64,000 nucleotides of DNA from Azospirillum sp. 412522. Its GTDB lineage: Bacteria; Pseudomonadota; Alphaproteobacteria; Azospirillales; Azospirillaceae. Below, one piece after another: positions 1 to 7,530 of this stretch. Under the pieces are notes generated by a model that was not told the DNA's origin, ran no database searches, and saw only the letters and a list, made by a program, of their open reading frames with translations. Location: contig NZ_RWIJ01000019.1 of NCBI RefSeq assembly GCF_019805165.1, positions 57,793 through 121,792 on the forward strand, given 5' to 3'. Made by a program: the position numbers and the translations under genes. The stretch's first letter is position 1. Each line of letters begins with the position of its first letter.

Positions 1-37
1 AAAGGGATCGCCCACGACCTTGCGGTCCAGCGGGCGT

Positions 38-889
38 TCAGTGCCAGGCTTCCTTAATGAGGCCCGGGATCTTCGACGCGTCGACGTTCTTCGACTTCAG
101 GTAGGCGGCGAACACCTGGTCGGGGACGCCCTCGGCGTAGAGGGTCTTGAGCTGCCCGTCGAGCCAGTCGCGGAAGGCCGGGTTCTCCTCCTTGCGCAGG
201 CCGACGCTGGTCGCCACCGGCTCCACCGGTTCCGGCAGGATGACCTTGCCCAGGCGCAGACGGGTCTGCTGGACGACCAGCGCCGGGTGGAACTGGACGG
301 CGACGTCGATGCGCTTGGCCGCGAAGGCGGCGATGGTCTCGTCGTTGTTGGAGAAGCGGTTGATGGCCGCCTGCTTCACCATCGCTGTGACGTTCTTGTC
401 GAGCGAGGTGCCGAGCGTCACGCCGATGCGCAGCCCCGGCTTGTCGATGTCCGCCCAGGCCTTGATGGGGGAGTCGGCGGCGACCAGCGCGCCCATGGCG
501 TAGTAGAACAGCGGGGATTCGGGGAAGTCGATGGCCTTGCGGCGCTCCTCGGTCGGGTCGAGGACGAACATCAGGTCGATCTGGTCGGCCTGGAGCGCGC
601 CCACCGCGTTGGCCCAGGTCGTCTCCACCGGGACCAGGGTGGCGCCGAGGCTGGCGGCCAGCCGCTGCCCCATCGCCACGCCGACGCCGGTCCAGGTCTC
701 GGTCATCGGATCCTTGAAGAACCACGGCTCGGCCGAAGTCACGCCGATGCGCAGGCGCTTGCTCTCCTTGACCTTGTCCAGGGTGGACGGCGAGGCGGCC
801 AGCGCCGGCAGTGCCGACAGGCCGAAAGCGGCGCCGGCGGCAAGGCCGAGCAGGGTCCTGCGGTCCAGCTTCTCCCGGTTGATGGTCAT
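38..889 (-). CDS. ABC transporter substrate-binding protein, amino-acid type (SBP family 3)
   Basis: This 283-residue periplasmic solute-binding protein probably delivers a polar amino acid or related solute to an ABC importer. The N-terminus has a twin-arginine motif (DRRTLLG) followed by a hydrophobic, Ala-rich stretch ending near ALAA, so export may be by Tat. The body has the family 3 pattern: 'RLRIGVT' opening the first lobe, then a 'GLRIGVTLGTSLD' segment after the hinge. The start at 889 has a strong GAGGAGG ribosome site. It lies downstream of a divergently spaced GntR gene on the same strand. Only 37 bases remain past its stop, so any permease or ATPase is off the window; no start codon for the next gene can be fixed there. 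The substrate is unknown. Confidence 0.85.
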   Translation of the reverse strand: MTINREKLDRRTLLGLAAGAAFGLSALPALAASPSTLDKVKESKRLRIGVTSAEPWFFKDPMTETWTGVGVAMGQRLAASLGATLVPVETTWANAVGALQADQIDLMFVLDPTEERRKAIDFPESPLFYYAMGALVAADSPIKAWADIDKPGLRIGVTLGTSLDKNVTAMVKQAAINRFSNNDETIAAFAAKRIDVAVQFHPALVVQQTRLRLGKVILPEPVEPVATSVGLRKEENPAFRDWLDGQLKTLYAEGVPDQVFAAYLKSKNVDASKIPGLIKEAWH

Positions 890-933
890 CCTAAGCCTCC
901 TCTGTCTTTGCAGCTTTGTGTTGTCTTTCGCAT

Positions 934-966
934 TCGCAGGTCCGGACCGGTCGCAGGTCCGGACCG
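934..966. promoter_or_regulatory. tandem 17-bp-spaced palindromes upstream of the binding-protein gene
   Basis: A 16-bp unit (TCGCAGGTCCGGACCG) occurs twice, at 934-949 and 951-966. Each copy contains the perfect palindrome GGTCCGGACC. They sit between the GntR stop (974) and the binding-protein start (889). They could be an operator pair or, because each folds on itself, a pause or terminator structure. There is no U-tract, so an operator is my preferred reading. Confidence 0.45.
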
Positions 967-973
967 TGGACTC

Positions 974-1684
974 TCACCCCGCGCCGGGGCCTTCCCGGCC
1001 GCGCAGGAACTCCTCGGTCTGGCGGCCGCCACGGGCCATGTGGTCGGTGATCTCCGCCTTCAGCGCGTCGAAATCGTCGGAGAGCGCCATCTCCACATAG
1101 CGGTCGTGGCCGTCGCGGCGCGGGCCGCGGATGCCGTGCGCGCGGTGGTGCGCCGCCCAATAGAGCTGCAGGCGCCCGCGGATGCTGTCCCAGGTCCGGA
1201 TCAGCAGCTTGTGCCCGGTCGCCTCATAGACGAAGCCGTGCAGTTGCAGCTCGGCGACGATGCTGGCCGCATCGTCCTGGGCGTCGATGCAGGCGGTGAG
1301 CGCGTCGTGACGGGCGACCAGCCCGCGGCGGAATGCCTCGTCGCGCCGCTCCCAGATATGCTCGAAGGCGAAGACCTCCAGGGTGACGCGCATCGAGTAG
1401 ATCTCCCGCACGTCGTCGACGGACAGGTCGACGACATGGGTGCCGGTATAGGGCACGGCGACCAGCAGCCCCTCGTCGATCAGCTGCCGCATGGCCTCGC
1501 GCAACGGGCCGCGGCTGACCCCGAACTGTTCGGCGAGCGCGGTCTCGATGACCTGGGCGCCCGGCTGGATGTCACCGTTCAGGATCGCGGCGCGCAGTCC
1601 GTCCGCAATGTGGACGCGGAAGGTCGATTTCGGTACGCGCGCCAGGACCGATCCCGCAGCCCTGTTCTTCGCTCCGTCGGCCAT
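974..1684 (-). CDS. GntR-family transcriptional regulator, FadR (FCD) subfamily
   Basis: This is a 236-residue DNA-binding regulator. The N-terminal winged helix spans roughly residues 20-90, with the typical 'LRAAILNGDIQPGAQVIE' and 'FGVSRGPLREAMRQL' recognition segments. It is followed by an all-helical FCD ligand-binding domain with metal-ligand-like residues (H in 'ELQLHGF', H in 'HHRAHG', H in 'ITDHMARGG'). FCD regulators usually bind small carboxylates and repress the adjacent catabolic or transport operon. It is 84 bp upstream of the binding-protein gene on the same strand, so it probably controls that transporter. A near-perfect palindrome just ahead of its own start suggests autoregulation. 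Confidence 0.88.
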   Translation of the reverse strand: MADGAKNRAAGSVLARVPKSTFRVHIADGLRAAILNGDIQPGAQVIETALAEQFGVSRGPLREAMRQLIDEGLLVAVPYTGTHVVDLSVDDVREIYSMRVTLEVFAFEHIWERRDEAFRRGLVARHDALTACIDAQDDAASIVAELQLHGFVYEATGHKLLIRTWDSIRGRLQLYWAAHHRAHGIRGPRRDGHDRYVEMALSDDFDALKAEITDHMARGGRQTEEFLRGREGPGAG

Positions 1685-1695
1685 ACGTCCTCGCC

Positions 1696-1715
1696 GTCAA
1701 TAATCGATTGTTGAC
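1696..1715. promoter_or_regulatory. candidate GntR operator
   Basis: GTCAATAATCGATTGTTGAC is palindromic at 18 of 20 positions, centred on ATCGAT. It begins 12 bp upstream of the GntR start codon at 1684, a usual place for an autoregulatory operator of this family. Binding by the adjacent regulator is inferred from position. Confidence 0.55.
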
Positions 1716-1944
1716 AATCTGCGCTCCACAAACGGGCGTGTCAACGCATGATGTTTAGGTCTCGAAGCAGTCGGCTCGAAAATTGCCGCCCCGACCCGTG
1801 CCCTGAAGAGCGGGAGGACCACCGCCCCATGGCCCGGGATTCACACGCATGAAGAATGCACGCCATGCGATAAATAACCACAGGATGTTGACCGGCCGGG
1901 CATCCTCTCCTAACGTTAGATATGGGCGCCGCCATTAAGATGCA

Positions 1945-3477
1945 ATGAAGAGGAGTTCCGGCACTTTGGGTCGAGCCGCGAACCACATCGCTGGTCTCAT
2001 AGCCTTCGGCGCGGCGTCATGGTCGGGAATGGTTTCGGCGCAGATGACGCCGACGCCACGCTATATCCAAGCGGGACCGACGACAGCCGTGTCACCGCCG
2101 GGACCTGAAATACGGCTGACCCTGCCCGAAGCGGTCTATCTGGGGCTGCGCCGTACCCCCGTCATCCGCAGCGCCTATCTGCAACGGGTCCTCGACACCT
2201 ACAACCTGTCCGTCGCCGAATCCGCCTTCTCGCCCAAGGGCGGCCTCGTCGCCACCATCGATACCGACCGCACCGGCACGAGCCGGAACGGGGTCGGCCA
2301 GCTGTCTCCGAGCGTGCATCTGCTCACCCCGCTGGGCACGGCGATCGAGTTCGGCTGGAACGTCCGGCAGGCAGGCAGGCGCCAGCGCGACAACGGTCTG
2401 TTGATCGGGGATTCGTCGCTGACCCTGTCGGTGATTCAACCTTTGCTGAAGGGGGCGGGCTACGAGGTCAACATGGCCCCCCTCCGCGAAGCGCGGCTGC
2501 AGGAGCGGTACAACCGGCTTCGCCTGAAGACGACGGTCGCCGATGCGATCACCGGCATCGCCCGTGCCTATCATCAGTTCATTCAGGCACGGCAGCAGAT
2601 CGTCCTGGCCAAGGGCGCCTTGCAGCGCGCGCGGGACCTCGATGGCGCCAACCGGGCGTTGATCGCGGCCGGACGCATGGCGGAGATCGAGCTGGTGCAG
2701 GCGCAGGCGACGACGGCGACCCAGGAACTGGCGGTGCTCCAGGCGGAAAACGCCTTCGACGCGGCGCGGCTCGCCCTGCTCAGCCTGCTGGCGATCGACC
2801 CGGAGACGCGGATCGTCCCGGCCGACACGCTGACCGCCAGCCCGGTGCGGGTCGATCTGAAAACGGTGACGGCGCTCGCCTTCGACAACCGCCCCGACTA
2901 TTTGTCCCAGCTCATCGCCATCGAAAGCGCCCGTCTCGGACTGGCCGTCGCCACCAACCAGCAGGCGTGGGACCTGTCGCTGGGGATCGGCGTCACCACG
3001 CCCGGCGGTGGCCGCACCGGCTGGCGCGCCACCGAAAGCCTGCCGACCACCAAGACCGATCTGCGGGCCGGATTGCAACTGACCATTCCCATCAACGATC
3101 CGGCGATCAGGCAGCAGGAGGTCCGGGCCACGGTCGGATTGCGGCAGAGCGAGGTGCAGCTCGAACAGTTGCGCACCGAGGTCGATCGGCAGGTGCGGAA
3201 CGGCGTACGGACCGTCGATACCGCGTGGCGCCAATACAGGTTGAGCCGGCAGGTGCGCGAGCTGTCGGAGCGGACGCTGGCAAGCGAGATGGTCAAGCTG
3301 CGGGCCGGCCGGTCGAACAACTTCCAGGTCGTCTCATACCAGGACCAGCTGAGAGGAGCGGAAAATGGCGAGTTGACCGCGCTGGTCGCCTATCTCGACG
3401 CGCTGATCACCCTCGACCAGCTGCTGGGCACCACCCTCGACACCTGGAGCGTCCAATTGAACGACGCCCCGCCATGA
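1945..3477 (+). CDS. TolC-family outer-membrane channel protein
   Basis: This 510-residue protein probably forms the trimeric outer-membrane duct of a tripartite export machine. A signal peptide runs to about 'WSGMVSA-Q' (residue 33). Two TolC-type halves follow, rich in long amphipathic helices ('ARQQIVLAKGALQRARDLDGAN', 'VDRQVRNGVRTVDTAWRQYRLSRQ') and ending with 'LDALITLDQLLGTTLDTW'. The length is normal for the family. It is the first gene of an export cassette. Its stop overlaps the next start (ATGA), pointing to translational coupling with the lipoprotein and the ABC genes. The exported substrate is unknown; small proteins encoded downstream in the cassette are candidates. Confidence 0.85.
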   Translation: MKRSSGTLGRAANHIAGLIAFGAASWSGMVSAQMTPTPRYIQAGPTTAVSPPGPEIRLTLPEAVYLGLRRTPVIRSAYLQRVLDTYNLSVAESAFSPKGGLVATIDTDRTGTSRNGVGQLSPSVHLLTPLGTAIEFGWNVRQAGRRQRDNGLLIGDSSLTLSVIQPLLKGAGYEVNMAPLREARLQERYNRLRLKTTVADAITGIARAYHQFIQARQQIVLAKGALQRARDLDGANRALIAAGRMAEIELVQAQATTATQELAVLQAENAFDAARLALLSLLAIDPETRIVPADTLTASPVRVDLKTVTALAFDNRPDYLSQLIAIESARLGLAVATNQQAWDLSLGIGVTTPGGGRTGWRATESLPTTKTDLRAGLQLTIPINDPAIRQQEVRATVGLRQSEVQLEQLRTEVDRQVRNGVRTVDTAWRQYRLSRQVRELSERTLASEMVKLRAGRSNNFQVVSYQDQLRGAENGELTALVAYLDALITLDQLLGTTLDTWSVQLNDAPP

Positions 3478-3704
3478 TCCCGGCGATACCCCCGGTGCGC
3501 CTTCTCTTGGCCGTCGTCGCGGCGTTCCTCCCGGCCTTCGCGGGCGGCTGCGCCGGACCCTATGCCCTGCCCGAGCCAATGGCCGCCCCGACCATGGCGT
3601 TTCCGTCGCAAGCCTCGCCGCCCCTGCCTGCCTACGCCATGCCGCTGGACGACGCGCCGGTGTTGATGAGGCTGGACGGCGACGGGAGCGGCCTGCCGCC
3701 ATGA
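3474..3704 (+). CDS. small predicted lipoprotein in export cassette
   Basis: A 76-codon gene squeezed between the TolC and ATPase genes with ATGA overlaps at both ends (3474-3477 and 3701-3704), which strongly suggests a real translationally coupled gene. The N-terminus has a basic residue, a hydrophobic core (LLLAVVAAFLPAFA) and a lipobox-like AGGC, so Cys26 would be lipidated. The mature part is short, Pro/Ala/Met-rich and without a recognisable domain. I do not recognise a family. An accessory role holding or tuning the channel complex is only a guess from position. Confidence 0.6.
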   Translation: MIPAIPPVRLLLAVVAAFLPAFAGGCAGPYALPEPMAAPTMAFPSQASPPLPAYAMPLDDAPVLMRLDGDGSGLPP

Positions 3705-4411
3705 CGGGCAATGGGCCGCCCATGACGCTTCTCGAACTGTCCGGAATCCACAAGGCCCTCGGCCACGGCTCCGGCCGGGTGCCGGTGCTGCGCGACGTCT
3801 CCTTCGCCATCGGGCCGGGGGAGGTCTGCGCCATCACCGGGGCCTCGGGATCGGGCAAATCCACCCTGCTCACCCTGATCGGCCTACTCGACCGGCCGGA
3901 TTCCGGGCGCCTGCTGTTCGAAGGGGAGAACGTGGCGCGCGCCACCGCCGACCGGCAGGCCAGCCTGCGCGGCCGGCGTATCGGCTTCGTCTTTCAATCC
4001 TTCCATCTTCTGTCGCGGCTGACGGCGCTGGACAACGTCGCGCTGCCGTTCCTCTATCGCGGGCTGTCGCCGCGCGCCTGCCGGGGCCGGGCGGAGGCGA
4101 TGCTGCACCGGGTGGGCCTGGCCGACCGCATCGGCCACCGCCCGGACGAGCTGTCGGGCGGCCAGCGCCAGCGGGTGGCCATCGCCCGCGCCCTGGTCGG
4201 CCGGCCGGCCCTGCTGCTGGCCGACGAGCCGACCGGCAACCTCGACAGCGCCGCGGCCCGGCACATCCTCGACCTGTTCTTCGAGCTGAACGCCGAAACC
4301 GGCGTCGCCGTCATCCTGGTCACGCACGACCCCGGCATCGCCGCCCGCTGCCCGCGCCGCCTGACCATCGAGGACGGCCGGCTGACAGCCGACGGGCGGC
4401 AAGCGCCGTGA
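3701..4411 (+). CDS. ABC transporter ATP-binding protein, MacB/LolD type
   Basis: This 236-residue nucleotide-binding subunit powers the MacB-type permease encoded next. Visible motifs in order are Walker A 'GASGSGKST' (about residues 47-55), Q-loop 'FVFQSFHLL', signature 'LSGGQRQRVAIARAL', Walker B 'LLLADEPTGNLD', and the H-loop 'ILVTHD'. The 'FQSFHLLSRLTALDNVALP' sequence and 'DEPTGNLDS' are characteristic of the LolD/MacB/FtsE group. It overlaps the genes on both sides by four bases, so channel, lipoprotein, ATPase and permease are likely one transcript. Confidence 0.92.
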   Translation: MTGNGPPMTLLELSGIHKALGHGSGRVPVLRDVSFAIGPGEVCAITGASGSGKSTLLTLIGLLDRPDSGRLLFEGENVARATADRQASLRGRRIGFVFQSFHLLSRLTALDNVALPFLYRGLSPRACRGRAEAMLHRVGLADRIGHRPDELSGGQRQRVAIARALVGRPALLLADEPTGNLDSAAARHILDLFFELNAETGVAVILVTHDPGIAARCPRRLTIEDGRLTADGRQAP

Positions 4412-5670
4412 CGCCCCCCGCCCGTCCACCTGCCGATGGGGCCGCCAATGGGATCGCCGATGGGCCGGGCGGCGGCCTTCTGCGCGATCTGGCCGCCGAC
4501 GCCTTCCGCAACCTGTGCGCGGTGCGCCAGCGGTCGCTGCTGGCGTTGCTGGGCATCGTCATCGGCACGGCGGCAGTGATCGCCCTGATCAACATCGGCG
4601 ACAACGCCAGGCACCACGCGCTGAGCCAGTTCCAGGCCATGGGGACCGACCTGCTGACGGTGCGCCGGGAATTCTCGGCCCTCGGCCAGCCCCCAGCCTT
4701 CACCCTTGACGACGTGGCGGCGCTGGCCGCCCTGCCCGAGATCGCCGCCGCCGCTCCCCTGGCGGTGGGGGGGCTGGAGATCGGCAGGGGCCAGGGTCGG
4801 GGCCAGGGTCGGGGCCGAGTCTCCCTCGGCATCGCCGGAGTGACCGCCGACTTTTTCCGGCTGACCCGGCTGACCGCCGCCGACGGCCGGATCTGGTCGC
4901 CGGGCGAGGCCCGGCAAACCTGGGTCGTGCTGGGCTCCGGCGCCGCCCGGCAGCTGGCGATCGACGGCGCCCCCCCGGCGGTGGGCCAGTGGATCCGGTT
5001 GGGCGGCTACAACTACACGGTCAGCGGCATTCTCGGGCCGACGGTCGCCAATCCCCTGCTGCCCATCGATACCGATAACGCCGTCTTCGTCCCGCTGGAA
5101 GGCATGCGGCGGGTGGTCGCCGGCGGCGAGATCGCCAGCATCGTGCTGCGCAAGCCGGCGGAGGTGGACGACCGGGCCGCCGGAGCCGCCGTCGCCGCCT
5201 TTTTCGCCGCCCCGCCCCGGCCGCGCCCGGTGGCGGTCCAGACCGCCCGTCAGATGATCGCCGCCATGGGCGAACAGATGGAGGTCTACGCCCTGCTGCT
5301 GGCCGCCGTCGGCGGGATCTCCCTGGTCGTCGGCGGCGTCGGGGTGATGAACGTCATGCTGACGAGCGTGGTGGAGCGGCGTCGGGAGATCGGGCTGCGG
5401 CTGGCGCTGGGCGCGCGGCCGCGCGACATCCGCGCCATGTTCCTGACCGAGGCGACGGCCCTGTCGGTCGTCGGCGGCGGTCTGGGCGCCCTTCTGGGGC
5501 TGGCGGCGGCGGCGGCCTATGCCCGGTCCGCTGGTTGGGATTTCATCCTGTCCGCCGCCGGGCCGCCGCTGGGGATCGGCATGTCCTTTGCCGTCGGCCT
5601 GTTCTTCGGCCTCTATCCGGCGATCCGCGCGTCGCGCCTCGACCCGATCGTCGCCCTGCGCGCCGAATGA
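4408..5670 (+). CDS. MacB-type ABC permease (FtsX domain)
   Basis: This 420-residue inner-membrane protein starts at a GTG that overlaps the ATPase stop (GTGA). The topology is MacB-like: one N-terminal TM helix (about 42-62, 'LLALLGIVIGTAAVIALINIG'), a large periplasmic domain, and three C-terminal TM helices (about 290-410) carrying the conserved 'ERRREIGLRLALGARPRDIRAMFLTEA' coupling loop and the terminal 'PAIRASRLDPIVALRAE'. MacB systems use mechanotransmission to push substrates from the periplasm through a TolC duct via an adaptor. A short 12-bp tandem duplication adds a GRGQGRGQ stretch in the periplasmic domain. ATP hydrolysis is supplied by the separate upstream subunit, unlike fused MacB. 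Confidence 0.9.
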   Translation: MTPPARPPADGAANGIADGPGGGLLRDLAADAFRNLCAVRQRSLLALLGIVIGTAAVIALINIGDNARHHALSQFQAMGTDLLTVRREFSALGQPPAFTLDDVAALAALPEIAAAAPLAVGGLEIGRGQGRGQGRGRVSLGIAGVTADFFRLTRLTAADGRIWSPGEARQTWVVLGSGAARQLAIDGAPPAVGQWIRLGGYNYTVSGILGPTVANPLLPIDTDNAVFVPLEGMRRVVAGGEIASIVLRKPAEVDDRAAGAAVAAFFAAPPRPRPVAVQTARQMIAAMGEQMEVYALLLAAVGGISLVVGGVGVMNVMLTSVVERRREIGLRLALGARPRDIRAMFLTEATALSVVGGGLGALLGLAAAAAYARSAGWDFILSAAGPPLGIGMSFAVGLFFGLYPAIRASRLDPIVALRAE

Positions 5671-6059
5671 CGCGGACGGCCCGCAACCCGCGCAGAGGGT
5701 TGCAAGGCATCCGGCACCGCGAGATCGGCGACATCAGGTCGGCGGCGGATTCCGATTTCATTTCTCGATAATACCACCTATAAGATTATTAAAGCGGTTA
5801 TTATACTCGCATAAGAAGTTAGAAAACTAATTATTCTCCATAAAATAAGATTGGTAACTAATTTTATCTCTTTTCATTGCCCGTTGACCGAAACGGTCGG
5901 CGGGCCAGGCATGACCACGGGAAGGCGGCCCGTGGCGGGCGCCGGAAACCTGCCATCCCTGGAGGGGGGCGTGGTTTCCGGATGTCTCCATCACCCCGCC
6001 GAACATCGTCCGGATCGCGGCATCGACCGACGCCGCGACACTCAACCTTGGGGGAAAAC
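5671..6059. other. intergenic region with AT-rich block before the secreted-protein gene
   Basis: No gene is evident in these 389 bases. Bases about 5757-5875 are strikingly AT-rich (runs such as ATAAGATTATTAAAG and AACTAATTTTATC) in an otherwise GC-rich genome. This is typical of a strong or silenced promoter region, or of acquired DNA. Bases 5886-5898 hold a small inverted repeat (GACCGAAACGGTC). The likely promoter of the gene at 6060 lies here, but I cannot fix -10 and -35 boxes. Confidence 0.5.
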
Positions 6060-6488
6060 ATGAACGGCAAAATTCTGGCGCTCCTGGGCGCATCCATCCT
6101 CGCCACCCTGTCCGGCACCGCGTCGGCCCAGAGTGCCCTTACGGCAACGGCAAAAAATACGACTCCGTCACCTGCGACCTTTTCTTCGCCTTCGGGCTGT
6201 CAGGGGACGAACACGTTCAGCACGCTGGGAGCCAGCGGCGGCACTCAGACGTCCAGCATTCTCAGCCCCTTCCCGACCTCGAACGGTTGTTCGATCCGCT
6301 ACACCCGCACCGACAATTCCCGTTACTGCAACTGGGTGCTGTCGCGAACCCGCAGTTCGCTGACCGGCCCGTGGAACTACCCCACCGTCAGCACAACCAA
6401 GAGCTCGACCGGCGTGACCTGCACCAGCACCATCACTTCGGTCAACGCCAATGGCGATTGGACGGTCAGCCTGACCATCGCGCCATAG
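6060..6488 (+). CDS. secreted small protein with four cysteines, unknown function
   Basis: A 142-codon gene, ATG at 6060 after a purine-rich GGGGGAAAAC. Residues 1-24 form a textbook Sec signal peptide (MNGKILALLGASILATLSGT, then ASAQ). The mature chain is short, Ser/Thr-rich (about a third of residues) and contains four cysteines at about 47, 77, 90 and 121, suitable for two periplasmic or extracellular disulfides. The segment 'SRYCNWVLSRTRSSLTGPWNYPTV' is the most structured-looking part. No family is recognised. Its place inside a TolC/MacB/adaptor cassette makes it a candidate cargo or partner of that exporter, because MacB machines take substrates from the periplasm. Confidence 0.7.
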   Translation: MNGKILALLGASILATLSGTASAQSALTATAKNTTPSPATFSSPSGCQGTNTFSTLGASGGTQTSSILSPFPTSNGCSIRYTRTDNSRYCNWVLSRTRSSLTGPWNYPTVSTTKSSTGVTCTSTITSVNANGDWTVSLTIAP

Positions 6489-6497
6489 TTCGAGTGC

Positions 6498-6576
6498 CCT
6501 ACCCAATTTAAGAAGTTGTTGATTGGGTAGGTACTAAATTAGTCGGGCGGTTGGCGGCCGATGGTAATCGCCAACC
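6498..6576. terminator. two consecutive strong stem-loops (possible terminator or mRNA processing site)
   Basis: CCTACCCAAT (6498-6507) pairs perfectly with ATTGGGTAGG (6522-6531). GGTTGGCG (6549-6556) pairs perfectly with CGCCAACC (6569-6576). Both lie 9-90 bases after the secreted-protein stop and before the next gene. Neither is followed by a U-run, so they may be stabilisers or partial terminators rather than classical Rho-independent terminators. Confidence 0.45.
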
Positions 6577-6636
6577 GTCAGGCAAATCGTCGGATCCACA
6601 CGTTATCGTCCCGGTTCGCCAGCATAGGAGCCGCAA

Positions 6637-7458
6637 ATGACCCCGATCAGCACCGCCCAATCTCCCATTGCAACCAGTGCCGCCGTTGCTGGACGGGGCA
6701 GCGCGCAGAATACCAAGACCGATGCCCAGCCAACCGTCACGGCAACGAACCGGGGCACCGCCATCGCGGCCGCCACCGTGGTGAGCCTGTCCATGACCGC
6801 CACGGCGGCGACCACGACTGCCTCTGCTGCTAAGGATCCCTCGACGGGCAAAAAGGATTTCGCCACCGTCGCCAAGGACGCACGGGCCAGCTTGGACGCG
6901 GCGTTCGAAAAGATGGGCAGAACAGCCGACAACCGTACCACGGATGCTGAATGGAAGACTGCTGTCGCGGGTCTCGATCGGCGCTCACTCTATGCCATCG
7001 CCAGCAATCAAGGCGGTCAGTTCAATGAGCTAGAGCAGGGCCTTGCCAAGACAACCATGAGCAAACAGGTGGATACGGCAATGGGGCTGGACAACCCGGT
7101 TGCCGCGGCCAACCAGACCTCGGCAATGTCCAAAGCGGAAATACAGTTCCTTGACGGGGTCAGCGACGAGGAGAAGACCAGCTTCGACTGGGCAAAGCGA
7201 CGGGCGAGCGCTCAATTCGGTTATGAGGTTTTCTCGACGCGGGAGGGGCAGGAACCGGAGAACCTCGACAGCGAAAATCCGATCGTCAAGCTGATCAAGG
7301 GCGGCCTCGACCGGCTGAAGCAAACGGGCGATTCTTCCCAACAACTGGAGGACACGCCTCAGTACAAGCAGGCGGTGCAACTGTCCGAACAGTTGAAGGC
7401 GGCGAACGCCTCAAGTTCCTCGGGCACGGGCGGCCACAAGGTCGATATCACCGCCTGA
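6637..7458 (+). CDS. hypothetical protein of export cassette, 273 residues
   Basis: The start at 6637 is supported by an AGGAG element about six bases upstream. There is no signal peptide. The first 70 residues are Ala/Thr-rich and low-complexity, with one hydrophobic run ('GTAIAAATVVSLSMTATAA') that could be a membrane anchor. Residues about 70-250 look helical and charged, with no cysteines. The chain ends in a Ser/Gly-rich tail 'ASSSSGTGGHKVDITA'. GC content is lower than in flanking genes. I do not recognise a family. Lying between a secreted small protein and the adaptor, it could be an unconventional secreted substrate, a chaperone or an immunity-like partner; none of these is shown by the sequence. 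Confidence 0.6.
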   Translation: MTPISTAQSPIATSAAVAGRGSAQNTKTDAQPTVTATNRGTAIAAATVVSLSMTATAATTTASAAKDPSTGKKDFATVAKDARASLDAAFEKMGRTADNRTTDAEWKTAVAGLDRRSLYAIASNQGGQFNELEQGLAKTTMSKQVDTAMGLDNPVAAANQTSAMSKAEIQFLDGVSDEEKTSFDWAKRRASAQFGYEVFSTREGQEPENLDSENPIVKLIKGGLDRLKQTGDSSQQLEDTPQYKQAVQLSEQLKAANASSSSGTGGHKVDITA

Positions 7459-7530
7459 TCCGGCTTTTCCAGATGCGGAGCGCGGGATGAACACATATTC
7501 GATCCGCCGGCCGACGGCCGACGGCGGCGC

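Noticed and set aside
1..37. A further gene starting just after the first binding-protein gene on the minus strand
   Set aside because: A permease gene is expected there, but the 37 bases contain no convincing start codon with a ribosome site, so it cannot be called.
886..933. 15-codon ORF whose stop overlaps the start of the first binding-protein gene (ATGA)
   Set aside because: It has no ribosome-binding site and contains the downstream gene's own Shine-Dalgarno; overlap by chance is likely. Contrast with the tau leader ORF, which has a strong site.
20..1714. Long open frame on the plus strand opposite the binding-protein and GntR genes
   Set aside because: It is a shadow of two well-supported minus-strand genes; its protein is Arg/Gly/Gln-rich with no family pattern, as expected for antisense frames in GC-rich DNA.
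1882..1919. Inverted repeat AGGATG...CATCCT and palindrome CTAACGTTAG ahead of the TolC-like gene as a lux-type box
   Set aside because: Neither matches a recognised quorum-sensing or other operator closely, and no cognate regulator is nearby; left as unexplained short symmetry.
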